64,000 bases of DNA, taken from NCBI RefSeq assembly GCF_003977605.1, contig NZ_RYYU01000001.1:2296600-2360599 (forward strand), given 5' to 3'. The notes under the pieces are model-generated. The model was given only the letters and a program-made list of their open reading frames with translations, did not search any database and was not told the DNA's origin. The translations under genes and the position numbers were made by a program. Origin of the DNA: Prevotella koreensis. GTDB taxonomy: Bacteria > Bacteroidota > Bacteroidia > Bacteroidales > Bacteroidaceae. This document shows positions 1 to 7,494 of the stretch, piece by piece; positions within the stretch are counted from its first letter, which is position 1; each line of letters begins with the position of its first letter.

Positions 1-1021
1 ATGCCTCGATGGCCTTTGTGGTGTCGCGTTGGTGCAGGTAGATATTGCCCATTGCGTAATACACTTGGTCGAGATATTCTTTGTTGTTGTCAGATGCGGC
101 CATGCGTTTCAGTCGGCCTATCATCTGCTTTGATTTTCCGGCTGCCATCACCTCCGTCATCGCTATGCGTGCGTTGAACTCAAGTTCGTAAGGCGGATTA
201 AGTTTTATTACGTGCTTGAAAGCATTGTATGCGAGGTCGTTATGACCGAGTTCGGCCTGCAACTGTCCCATGAGATACCACTCTCTGGCTTTCTGTTTGC
301 GACGCATCTCATGGCGTATCACCTTGCGCAGGTATGGTATAGCCTCCTCGATACGATTGGTGTGAATGTAATAGTCGGCAAAGGTGTAGTCCCACTCCTT
401 CACCGCACGCCAATCCATCGAGTCGCGTCGCATCTTTGCAATAACGTCCTCGGCATCATACATGAAGTTCTGTTCTATGTAACACTTTGCCAGCCAAGCA
501 CGTGCCTTGCCCGCAATGGCAGGCTGCGTGGCATACAGACGACTCATGTAAGAGAATGTTGAGGCAGCCTCGTCGAAGTCGCCTTTGTAGAATTGCGAGC
601 GTCCCATCAGCATCCACGCCTTCCACAGGAATGGGTTATACTCGCGTCGGCTCAGCCATTCTCTGTCGCGTTCGGTTTTTTTGCGCTTTTTGTTCCACTC
701 CGGTCTGCGCTTTATGCTATGCTGTTTTATTGCTTTCTGTGCCTTTTCTATGGCACGTTCGTAGTTTCCTTTGCCCAAGTCACGACTCGCTTTGTTGCCT
801 ACCGTGTATAAAGGAATACGCTCGGTGAAGTTGTCTTTGTTGCCGTTCTCCTTCTCCAGCGAAGCATCTATATACGCCATAGACCCGTTATAATAAGTAT
901 TATAGCGGGCATTGAACGAGTGCCACCATCTGCTAGATGACGTGTTCTTCTGCGTTGAACAGGCTGCGAGCAGCAATATTGCCACGATGGCTACGGCGAA
1001 GTATGACTCCTTGAACTTCAT
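1..1021 (-). CDS. TPR lipoprotein, PorW/SprE-like (3' end outside window)
   Basis: The reading frame starts at the ATG at 1019-1021 and runs off the left edge, so only about 340 residues are visible. The N-terminus is a lipoprotein signal with lipobox LLLAAC (Cys21). A segment rich in W/R/K follows (about residues 85-110, containing HSIKRRPEWNKKRKKTERD), then helical TPR-type repeats. This arrangement matches the PorW/SprE group of periplasmic lipoproteins, which belong to the type IX secretion (gliding) machinery in T9SS-bearing Bacteroidota and also occur in relatives without gliding. It lies 12 bp downstream of the small membrane protein gene on the same strand, so the two are probably co-transcribed. 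The role in secretion is inferred from the family; the presence of T9SS-like tails elsewhere in the window agrees with it. Confidence 0.75.
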   Translation of the reverse strand, partial: MKFKESYFAVAIVAILLLAACSTQKNTSSSRWWHSFNARYNTYYNGSMAYIDASLEKENGNKDNFTERIPLYTVGNKASRDLGKGNYERAIEKAQKAIKQHSIKRRPEWNKKRKKTERDREWLSRREYNPFLWKAWMLMGRSQFYKGDFDEAASTFSYMSRLYATQPAIAGKARAWLAKCYIEQNFMYDAEDVIAKMRRDSMDWRAVKEWDYTFADYYIHTNRIEEAIPYLRKVIRHEMRRKQKAREWYLMGQLQAELGHNDLAYNAFKHVIKLNPPYELEFNARIAMTEVMAAGKSKQMIGRLKRMAASDNNKEYLDQVYYAMGNIYLHQRDTTKAIEA

Positions 1022-1033
1022 AATAGTTATTCT

Positions 1034-1426
1034 TTATCCCTCGCCGACAATCAGCAGTACCTCGTCTTTCACTTGGTCGGGCAGGCTTATGTCGCGAAGC
1101 GTGAGGCTCCGACACCAGTCTTTCACCTCCGAGGGTCGCATCGTGTAGAGCACTTCGCGGAACTGCTCGGCCTCATCGTCCTCGTAACGGTCTGACGGTC
1201 GGCGTTGAAAAGCGTCGAGTTCCTCATCATCGAAGTATTCCACAGGTTTTGTGGCAGCATCCATCATGCACTCCTGTTCGCACCGGGTGTCTTCACCGCT
1301 GCACGTGGTGCAAGATGGCGAACCACTATTAATAACGTCGGAATCACCGTCTTTATTGTGTGAGAGCAGTCCGAGAATTGCTGCGAATACGCCCAAGGCG
1401 ATAATTCCTATAGCGAGATATAGCAT
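1034..1426 (-). CDS. Small membrane-anchored Cys-containing protein
   Basis: A 130-residue protein with one N-terminal membrane helix (about residues 1-22), followed by a soluble acidic part. The linker holds a Cys cluster (CTTCSGEDTRCEQEC, about residues 39-53) that could bind a metal or form disulfides. The C-terminal half is a compact helical region (from about FDDEELDAFQRRPSDRY) ending in VLLIVGEG. I recognise it only as the kind of conserved hypothetical protein that accompanies aroA and the TPR lipoprotein in Bacteroidales. It sits between those two genes on the same strand with short gaps (45 bp and 12 bp), so a shared transcript is likely. Function unknown. Confidence 0.7.
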   Translation of the reverse strand: MLYLAIGIIALGVFAAILGLLSHNKDGDSDVINSGSPSCTTCSGEDTRCEQECMMDAATKPVEYFDDEELDAFQRRPSDRYEDDEAEQFREVLYTMRPSEVKDWCRSLTLRDISLPDQVKDEVLLIVGEG

Positions 1427-1471
1427 TTTGTTCTTCTTAATCCTTGTTGTAGGAAAGCCGCAGTGGGCTTT

Positions 1472-2722
1472 CTATTCTTCCTCTTCAATCTTAAAACCGG
1501 CTTGTTGCAGGTCTTTCCAGAAGTTGGGATAACTCTTTGTAACCACCTCCGGGTTGTTTATTCGCAGTCCGGGAAACTTCACGGCAGCCGGAGCGAATGC
1601 CATTGCCATGCGATGGTCTTCGTATGTGTCGATTGGTTCCATCGTTGCTTCGCATTGTTCGCCGTCCCAAAGCAGTTCGGAGTTGTTCTCCTCTCTTATT
1701 ACAAATCCCAATTTTCTCATCTCCCGTTTCAGAACTTCGATGCGATCACTCTCCTTGATGCGTAGTGTTGCCAGTCCGGTGAAGTGGAACGGAATGTCCA
1801 TTGCCGCACATGTAACCACGAGTGTCTGCGTGAGGTCGGGCTGTCCGGAGAAATCGAAGTCGAGTTTCGGCAGCATGGAGCGCATGGCTTTCAGTGTTAC
1901 CGTTGTAGGTTTGGTCTTTATACCATCCTCAAACGATGTCTTCACGCCGAGCATCGAGAAAAGATACCTCACTCCGGAGTCGCCCTGTCGCGACGAGTCG
2001 ATGAGTCCGGGTAAGCGTATGCTGCTCTCGCGGTCGCCCATGAGTGCCAATGTCTCGTACCAATAAGACGCTCCGCTCCAATCGTTCTCGATGATAAACT
2101 CACGCTCTCGGTATCCTGTCGGTTCGGTTACGATAGTGTCAACATCTGTCCATTCCACACGTGCGCCATAGTCGTGCATCGTGTGGATTGTAAGGTCGAT
2201 GTAGGGGCGCGATATTATGTTGCCCGTGAGATGCAGTTCGAGACCGCCGTTCAGCATCGGTGCAATCATCAGCAGTGCCGATACGTACTGCGAACTGACA
2301 TCGCCCGGAATCTCTATACTGCCTCCGTCGAGTGCCTTTCCACGTATCTTCAGCGGCGGAAATCCTTCTTCTCCGATATATTCTATGTCGGCTCCGAGGT
2401 ATCTCAGTGCGTCCACGAGCACCTTTATCGGGCGATGTTTCATCCGTTCGGTGCCGGTTATTACATGCTCTCCGGGTGTTACGGCGAGATAAGCGGTCAT
2501 AAACCGCATTGCCGTTCCGGCCGCTTTGATGTCTATCTCGTATGGATTGTCGTGCAATGCTCTCACAATCACCTCTGTATCGTCGCAGTTGCTGATGTTT
2601 CGGGGCATTGTCTTTACGCCTGCGAGGGCACTGATTATCAGGGCACGGTTGCTGATACTCTTGCTTGCGGGCAGTTTTATGGTAGTGTCGATACGGCTCG
2701 GAGCCGTAATCCTGTATCTCAT
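1472..2722 (-). CDS. aroA: 3-phosphoshikimate 1-carboxyvinyltransferase (EPSP synthase)
   Basis: Catalyses transfer of enolpyruvate from PEP to shikimate-3-phosphate, the sixth step of the shikimate pathway to aromatic amino acids and folate; cytosolic. Family signs are LPASKSISNRALIISALAG near the N-terminus (substrate-binding Lys/Ser), GTAMRFMTAYLA (the GTAxRFLTA site), an S-Q triad region (PGDVSSQYVSALLMI), RIKESDRIE and DHRMAMAFA near the C-terminus. I chose the ATG at 2722 (416 aa) over the upstream in-frame ATG at 2752, because the protein then begins MRYRITAPSR, matching the usual start; the ten extra residues are basic and look untranslated. It is first in a minus-strand run with the small membrane protein and the TPR lipoprotein. 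Confidence 0.95.
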   Translation of the reverse strand: MRYRITAPSRIDTTIKLPASKSISNRALIISALAGVKTMPRNISNCDDTEVIVRALHDNPYEIDIKAAGTAMRFMTAYLAVTPGEHVITGTERMKHRPIKVLVDALRYLGADIEYIGEEGFPPLKIRGKALDGGSIEIPGDVSSQYVSALLMIAPMLNGGLELHLTGNIISRPYIDLTIHTMHDYGARVEWTDVDTIVTEPTGYREREFIIENDWSGASYWYETLALMGDRESSIRLPGLIDSSRQGDSGVRYLFSMLGVKTSFEDGIKTKPTTVTLKAMRSMLPKLDFDFSGQPDLTQTLVVTCAAMDIPFHFTGLATLRIKESDRIEVLKREMRKLGFVIREENNSELLWDGEQCEATMEPIDTYEDHRMAMAFAPAAVKFPGLRINNPEVVTKSYPNFWKDLQQAGFKIEEEE

Positions 2723-2892
2723 TTCTGTTGCTTTTCTTTGTTTGTTTCTCAATAACTTTTGTCTTGCAAAAATACTAAATTTATTTTTAATGCACTTATC
2801 TTTTACTATTATTAACGTGAGTTCGGAATAAGGATTTGTGCTTTTTGACCAACTCGCATAATCTTCTTACTCGTTCGGAAAGCGTCGAGCCA

Positions 2893-2934
2893 CAAAAAAC
2901 ACCGACAGGCTTGATAGTGCAAGTCTGCCGGTGT
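2893..2934 (-). terminator. Rho-independent terminator of the exported-protein pair
   Basis: Arms at 2899-2912 and 2921-2934 form a 14-bp stem with one mismatch and one G-U pair. Read on the minus strand it is followed by a T-tract (complement of the A-run at 2893-2898). It lies 45 bp past the stop codon of the 387-aa gene. Confidence 0.75.
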
Positions 2935-2978
2935 GATATTAAGTATAAAATCTATTGAAAAGATTTTGATGGTTGTGA

Positions 2979-4142
2979 TTATTCAGTGGTGAAGTTGATT
3001 TTGTGAAGTTGAGTTGTTGGACCACCATTATATCCGCAAACAAGCAGTACATATTCTGTGCCTGATTGCTGGCAATTGACACGTACAGTCTGCGAACCAT
3101 TGTATATCAGTCCGTTCACACCCTGCATATCACTAATCAGTTTGCGCATGAAAGCATCGTCGTCGCCATTATAATAAGCATCGAAATACTTCTTGCGCTG
3201 CGCGTCAATGAAGAATGGGTCGTTATTGGTTGTGGTAATCTTTACGTCTGCACCGTCCGAATAGATTTTCTCTATCTTGATGGTCAACTGGTTGTCAGAT
3301 GGAACAGGAGCAGGTGTCCTGAAATCCTTGAGGTATAAGTCGGTGAGCAGTTCGCCGTCATCGTTGATGCCATAGCAATAAACTTTATATTCGGTATCCC
3401 AAATTGGTGACATGATTTCGTCTTTGAGTGTGAATTGCTGAACGCCGTCTCTTCTCTGACCTTTCATGACTTCCTGCCATGTCATGCCATACATGCCGGC
3501 TATCCATGCCCACCATGCTTGGTCGGCTGCAGGCGTACTGCCGTAGTTCTCTATGCCTTTGTCGTATGCACTTGCTGTTACTGCGCAATAATAGAAAGGC
3601 ATGGTAAGGTCTTTCGGTGTGATGGAAATGTTGGCGTTATCGCCGGTAATGTCGGTAATGCTGATAACGAAGTCGTCACCCGCAGAAGCCGCTGTGGTCG
3701 CGCTGGCGTGCTCGATTCCGCATGTAATGCCGTACTCGTCGATGGCCAGTGTGTAGAAATCATACTCGGTTCCATATACCAGTCCTGTTATGGTGAATAC
3801 GCCTTCCGTTGTACGCTCAAGTTGGTGATTCTTAATGATGCTGTCGCGCAGGTTCTCACCGCCGATGTTGGCCGATGCCTTACCGTAATAAACGTAGAAT
3901 TTGGGACACTCATCGGGCTTGTTGAACTTGATGGAAACTGATTGTGCGAACTTTTCTTTTACCTCCATAGGCACACTGTAGTTTTCAACGTGTTTGAAAC
4001 TAATGCTGTCAATTGCGTCAACTGCATAAACTACATTTTTTCCACTCTTTTGGTGAACAATCATTCTGTTTCCATTTCTTTCTTGTGCGAAACCAAATGA
4101 TGCTACTGCTGTCAGTACTAAAAGTATAATATATTTTCTCAT
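2979..4142 (-). CDS. Exported protein of unknown function with Fn3-like repeats
   Basis: 387 residues with a Sec signal peptide (MRKYIILLVLTAVASFGFAQ, cleavage near residue 19-20) and no lipobox. A short segment (IVHQKSGKNVVYAVDAIDSI) resembles the sequence that precedes the mature part of many Bacteroidales surface proteins. The rest looks like two or three beta-sandwich units, each with the pattern Y..Y....D..G (YGTEYDFYTLAIDEYG, TEYKVYCYGINDDG, TEYVLLVCGYNGG), suggestive of fibronectin type III-like folds. I see no catalytic motif. The gene follows a T9SS-tailed protein with a 9-bp gap, so the two are one operon and probably work together at the cell surface. Confidence 0.7.
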   Translation of the reverse strand: MRKYIILLVLTAVASFGFAQERNGNRMIVHQKSGKNVVYAVDAIDSISFKHVENYSVPMEVKEKFAQSVSIKFNKPDECPKFYVYYGKASANIGGENLRDSIIKNHQLERTTEGVFTITGLVYGTEYDFYTLAIDEYGITCGIEHASATTAASAGDDFVISITDITGDNANISITPKDLTMPFYYCAVTASAYDKGIENYGSTPAADQAWWAWIAGMYGMTWQEVMKGQRRDGVQQFTLKDEIMSPIWDTEYKVYCYGINDDGELLTDLYLKDFRTPAPVPSDNQLTIKIEKIYSDGADVKITTTNNDPFFIDAQRKKYFDAYYNGDDDAFMRKLISDMQGVNGLIYNGSQTVRVNCQQSGTEYVLLVCGYNGGPTTQLHKINFTTE

Positions 4143-4151
4143 AGTTTTGGG

Positions 4152-4622
4152 TTATTTGTTGAATTTGGTAGATTGGTTATTGATTCTTAGGATATACACA
4201 CCTTTTGGCAGGTCGGCAATGTTGATGCGTTCGCCTTGCCAGTTGGGCAAAATTTTAACTTGCATACCGGAATAATTGTAGATGTTGACATTGCCGCTTG
4301 AAATGCCATTGACAGTGATGATGCTGCCTGAAGGGTCTATGCTGATGCCCATGCGAGTTTCATCATCGATAATGTTTTCAAAGCCGGTTGTTGATAGAGT
4401 GAAATAGATTTTGTCAACATTAGCATAGTTGTAGTTGACATCTGCCTGTCCATTCCGGCAGATTGAGAATCCATCTGCGCCGAAGCGGATGATTCTCACG
4501 CTGGAAATGGGGTAGGGCGTATGAGTGCCCGCCGACTGAACGACCAAGTTGTCGTCAGCGATGGCAGCCGATGCAGATAATAGTACGGCGGCCATTGTGA
4601 ATAATCTAAATTTCTTTTTCAT
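4152..4622 (-). CDS. Small exported protein with T9SS type A-like sorting tail
   Basis: 156 residues with a Sec signal (MKKKFRLFTMAAVLLSASAAIAD). The middle part (about 25-75) has the PISSVRIIRFGADGFSI / NVDKIYFT pattern common in Bacteroidales secreted proteins. The last 70 residues look like a type IX C-terminal domain: VNGISSGNVNIYNYSGMQV, then INIADLPKGVYILRIN and a final basic tail TKFNK. Such tails direct proteins through the T9SS to the surface. Almost the whole mature protein is a linker plus the tail, so there is little room for another activity. It is the first gene of a two-gene operon with the 387-aa protein. Confidence 0.7.
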   Translation of the reverse strand: MKKKFRLFTMAAVLLSASAAIADDNLVVQSAGTHTPYPISSVRIIRFGADGFSICRNGQADVNYNYANVDKIYFTLSTTGFENIIDDETRMGISIDPSGSIITVNGISSGNVNIYNYSGMQVKILPNWQGERINIADLPKGVYILRINNQSTKFNK

Positions 4623-5068
4623 ACTTGTTCGATTGGTTTTTTGTTAATTGGACTAATGACTTACAGACGTGGCAGAAGCGGAACTCTTTCCTCGTAGGTC
4701 ATAATGATATTGCTTTTAATTACGTGCTTCAAATATACGAATATTTTTTTTAATATCATAACACTTAACGTTTTTTTTGTAGAGCAGGCCTGAAAAGTTC
4801 TTTTCTGATAATCAAAGGTAATGATTTTTTATTACTTTTCATGATGTTTTATCTGTTGCCAGTATGACTTGAATTATAACATGCTAAAAATTAATATATT
4901 ATGTAAACTTCTGCTTGTGATAGATGTCGGTGTTAAAAAATAGTTTTTTATGTTAAATTTTGGTTGTAAAATAACATTTGGTTACAAAAAAAGATGTTGT
5001 TTAAATATTTTTTTATATATTTGCGATGAATTAGATGACTGATGTTTATTTCTTAATAGGTATATGTG
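4623..5068. other. Divergent promoter region, AT-rich
   Basis: 446 bp between divergent genes. A Bacteroidota -7 box on the minus strand (TATATTTG, 4730-4737 as CAAATATA) can serve the T9SS-tailed gene. On the plus strand TATATTTG at 5016-5023 lies 45 bp before the Toprim-like gene. I see no coding potential, and a clear -33 element is lacking for both. Confidence 0.5.
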
Positions 5069-5929
5069 ATGAAAAGACAAAAACTGACTATGGGCGCATT
5101 GAAACGTCTGCTCGCATTGTATAACGGAGAGGAGTTGACACAAAGCGAGACGCAGACCCGATTGTTTGACAGGATGAAACGTGATGGAGTGTTGATACCG
5201 GCAACGCAACATGGTGCGCGAACTACATTCAAGGCTTCAAGCATGGAACTGCTGAAAGATTTTCTTTCGGAGAAACTCAGCATACAAGACTTGCAAAGTT
5301 TTCACGATTTCAGGTTCGCAGAAGTTGATGATATGCCGAAGACAGAAGTGGCAGAGCAGGTGCAGGAGTTGAGATATGCAAAGCCAAGTCCTATGGAAGG
5401 ATTTTATGTTACTTCCGTAGAGCCGATTGAGGCTCAGGTGGGCGGGGTGCATTTTTTCATCAATCCTCCACGCGGAACATATATGTATATATATGAGTAT
5501 AAGATATTCAGCGTACCACGCGACATTCTTATTGTCGGTGTGGAGAGTGCAGAGACATTCCATCGCATACGCCGTTTCCAGAATCTCTTTCCACAAAGGA
5601 AAATCCTGTTTGTACACAGACATCCGCAAGGAAGTGAACTGGGGCGTTGGTTGAAAATGCTGGGCAATCAATATATACATTTTGCCGACTACGACCTGAT
5701 TTCAATATATAATTTCCAGAACGACATTTTCTCTCGTATCGGCGAACGTGCATCATTTCTTGTGCCGCCCAACGTGAAGGAACTTATAGAACGAGGAAGC
5801 AGGAAACAATATGATGCGCAGCAGGCTGTTTACTGCCACATGCCGATAGTGGATATGCGACTGAAGCCTCTCGTGGAACTCATTAACACACAGCATAGAT
5901 GTTATTTTCCGTCGGCAGACTTTGACTGA
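5069..5929 (+). CDS. Possible JetD/DUF2220-like protein: winged helix plus Toprim-like domain, stand-alone
   Basis: 286 residues from the ATG at 5069; an in-frame GTG lies one codon upstream. The N-terminal 60 residues look like a winged helix (LTMGALKRLLALYNGEELT, then SETQTRLFDRMKRDGVL). The C-terminal half has a strand-helix order ILIVGVESAETF (Glu near 159-162), RKILFVHRHPQGSELGRWL, then YIHFADYDLISIYNFQN with DxD near 207-209, and RASFLVPPNVKELIERG. An invariant Glu followed by DxD is the Toprim signature, and the layout resembles the C-terminal nuclease domain of JetD from Wadjet systems. No JetA, JetB or JetC homologue lies beside it, so it is at best a solo relative. The assignment comes from motif reading and is unproven. 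Not a membrane protein; no signal peptide. Confidence 0.45.
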   Translation: MKRQKLTMGALKRLLALYNGEELTQSETQTRLFDRMKRDGVLIPATQHGARTTFKASSMELLKDFLSEKLSIQDLQSFHDFRFAEVDDMPKTEVAEQVQELRYAKPSPMEGFYVTSVEPIEAQVGGVHFFINPPRGTYMYIYEYKIFSVPRDILIVGVESAETFHRIRRFQNLFPQRKILFVHRHPQGSELGRWLKMLGNQYIHFADYDLISIYNFQNDIFSRIGERASFLVPPNVKELIERGSRKQYDAQQAVYCHMPIVDMRLKPLVELINTQHRCYFPSADFD

Positions 5930-5989
5930 CGACACTATGCGCAGCAGTTTACGGTCTGTCAGATTCCGTTTCGTTATATGTACCATTAC

Positions 5990-6077
5990 AAAATGGGCGA
6001 AATTGAAAAGCAATTTCGCCCATTTTGCTTTTCAATTTCGCCCAAATTACTTTTCAATTTCGCCCAAATTGCTTTTT
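5990..6077. repeat. 22-bp periodic array, family A (locus 1)
   Basis: Direct units CAATTTCGCCCATTTT (6011) and CAATTTCGCCCAAATT (6033 and 6055) are spaced exactly 22 bp apart. An inverted unit at 5990-6005 forms a perfect 16-bp stem with 6011-6026 around a 5-nt loop, so it may also end transcription between the two convergent genes. The same family occurs at four other sites in the window. Confidence 0.9.
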
Positions 6078-6097
6078 ATAATGCGTTCTTGCGGGGA

Positions 6098-6949
6098 TTA
6101 TTCGTTGGCAAAACGTCTGTGGTAATTGCCCTTGAATACCCAACTGGGTGACTCGAAATATTTCTCGCTTGGATTGATATGGAACCATTTGTTGAAAATC
6201 TCTATTTCCTGAGCCGGCATGAAACTCTGTGCAAGGAGATATACGGCATCGGTCGGGTCTGTTGTGCTTACTGCCTTGTCAACTACTATTACGGTATGGC
6301 CGGGCGAACCGCCGTTGATGAGTACATCGCCGATTTCTATCTTGTTGTCTGTTACGAGCGTGAGTTCTTTTTCCAACGACAGCGTGCCTGCATAGTTAAA
6401 GACGATGTCAAGGTACTTTCTGAATGTTGGGTACCCGTAGTCTTTCCCTTTCTTGTGTGCCCATGAACAGTGCCATGTCTTTGTGTTCACCACGATACGG
6501 TCGCCATTTGCCCATCTGCTATAGTCGGCTCGGAAGCCGTTAGTGAAGTTGAAGTGTATTTCGTTGTAACGCTTCTGTTGCCAAAGATACAGTGCACGGA
6601 GGAATATTACGGCATCAGCGCATTGGTTTGTGCTCTGATAACCGAAATCGAGGTCGGCCACTCCACCATCGTAATGCTCGCTTTTTATTGTGCCATTGTA
6701 GTAGCGCAGATCGGTTCCGCGTGGTTTCAGTGGCATTGTTCGCAGATATTCGGCGAAACTGCCGGTATTTGTCTCCACGCGTTTATAGCCTTTCGGAACG
6801 TCGAATCGGGTGTATGGCGTAGAGTCGGCGGTTGTCGTTATTTCTTCTTTCGCGATATTCCCATTTTCCGTTACTCCGGCTTGTCCTTTGGCACACGAGA
6901 GACAGCAGCATGACGATAGTATTATTACGAATGATATAAAATGCTTCAT
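6098..6949 (-). CDS. DUF4846-type lipoprotein
   Basis: 283 residues with a lipoprotein signal (MKHFISFVIILSSCCCLSCAK; lipobox around CLSC). The mature part contains TRFDVPKGYKRVETNTGSF, AEYLRTMPLKPRG, a YQSTNQCADAVIFLRA helix, and near the C-terminus EIGDVLINGGSPGHTVIVVD. These are the marks of the DUF4846 family, widespread in Bacteroidales and of unknown function; the GHTVIVVD strand with its His recalls NlpC/P60-like or papain-type folds, but I cannot name a full catalytic triad. Single gene, convergent with the Toprim-like gene across the family A array. Confidence 0.8.
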   Translation of the reverse strand: MKHFISFVIILSSCCCLSCAKGQAGVTENGNIAKEEITTTADSTPYTRFDVPKGYKRVETNTGSFAEYLRTMPLKPRGTDLRYYNGTIKSEHYDGGVADLDFGYQSTNQCADAVIFLRALYLWQQKRYNEIHFNFTNGFRADYSRWANGDRIVVNTKTWHCSWAHKKGKDYGYPTFRKYLDIVFNYAGTLSLEKELTLVTDNKIEIGDVLINGGSPGHTVIVVDKAVSTTDPTDAVYLLAQSFMPAQEIEIFNKWFHINPSEKYFESPSWVFKGNYHRRFANE

Positions 6950-7048
6950 TGTGGTTTATGTTACAGATATTGATATTCCTTTCCCTGTGTCGCAAAGATA
7001 ATATTTATTTCCAATTTGCATGCAGAAAAACAAAAATATCTTCAAATA

Positions 7049-7080
7049 TTTGTTTTTCTCATCAAAAGTCCATACCTTTG
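7049..7080 (+). promoter_or_regulatory. Promoter of tRNA-Pro
   Basis: TTTG at 7049-7052 and TACCTTTG at 7073-7080 with a 20-bp spacer form a consensus Bacteroidota vegetative promoter, 41 bp before the tRNA. Confidence 0.8.
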
Positions 7081-7121
7081 CACGTGAATTAGGCCACCTC
7101 CGTGGCGGTTCAATATCTGTT

Positions 7122-7194
7122 CGGGATTTAGCGCAGTTGGTAGCGCACACGTCTGGGGGGCGCGAGGTCGCTGGTTCGAGTCCAGTAATCCCGA
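7122..7194 (+). tRNA. tRNA-Pro (GGG)
   Basis: A full cloverleaf of 73 nt: acceptor CGGGATT/AATCCCG is perfect, D stem GCGC/GCGC, anticodon loop CTGGGGG with anticodon GGG, T stem GCTGG/CCAGT with loop TTCGAGT, discriminator A. CCA is not encoded. The anticodon stem CACGT/GCGCG has an A-C mismatch at its second pair, which may be tolerated. Confidence 0.93.
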
Positions 7195-7199
7195 CAAAA

Positions 7200-7246
7200 G
7201 AAGAAGTCAGATAACTGTAAATCGGTTGTCTGACTTCTTCCTTTTT
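7200..7246 (+). terminator. Terminator of tRNA-Pro
   Basis: 16-bp stem, GAAGAAGTCAGATAAC (7200-7215) with GTTGTCTGACTTCTTC (7225-7240), one G-U pair, followed by CTTTTTG. Confidence 0.9.
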
Positions 7247-7319
7247 GTGTATTGTTGTTATAGAATTGAAAGTTTAGAATATACAAGTACAATGATTTTC
7301 GGAGGAGCATAGTCTTAGT

Positions 7320-7351
7320 GAAAACAAAAAACGAGAGGTGTTTCCTCTCGT
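7320..7351 (-). terminator. Terminator of tRNA-Lys
   Basis: Stem ACGAGAGG/CCTCTCGT (7331-7351), followed on the minus strand by a T-rich tract (complement of 7320-7330). It lies 7 bp past the tRNA 3' end. Confidence 0.85.
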
Positions 7352-7357
7352 TCTTTG

Positions 7358-7430
7358 TGATCCGTTTGGGGCTCGAACCCAAGACCCCAACATTAAAAGT
7401 GTTGTGCTCTACCAACTGAGCTAACGGATC
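7358..7430 (-). tRNA. tRNA-Lys (TTT)
   Basis: 73-nt cloverleaf on the minus strand: acceptor GATCCGT/ACGGATC, D arm AGCTCAGTTGGTAGAGC, anticodon loop with TTT, T arm with loop TTCGAGC, discriminator A. CCA is not encoded. It is convergent with tRNA-Pro, each gene with its own terminator. Confidence 0.95.
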
Positions 7431-7494
7431 TCCATATATGCTATTCTTGTGAAAAGCGGTTGCAAAGGTACATTGTTTTTTTAAAATAGCAAAA

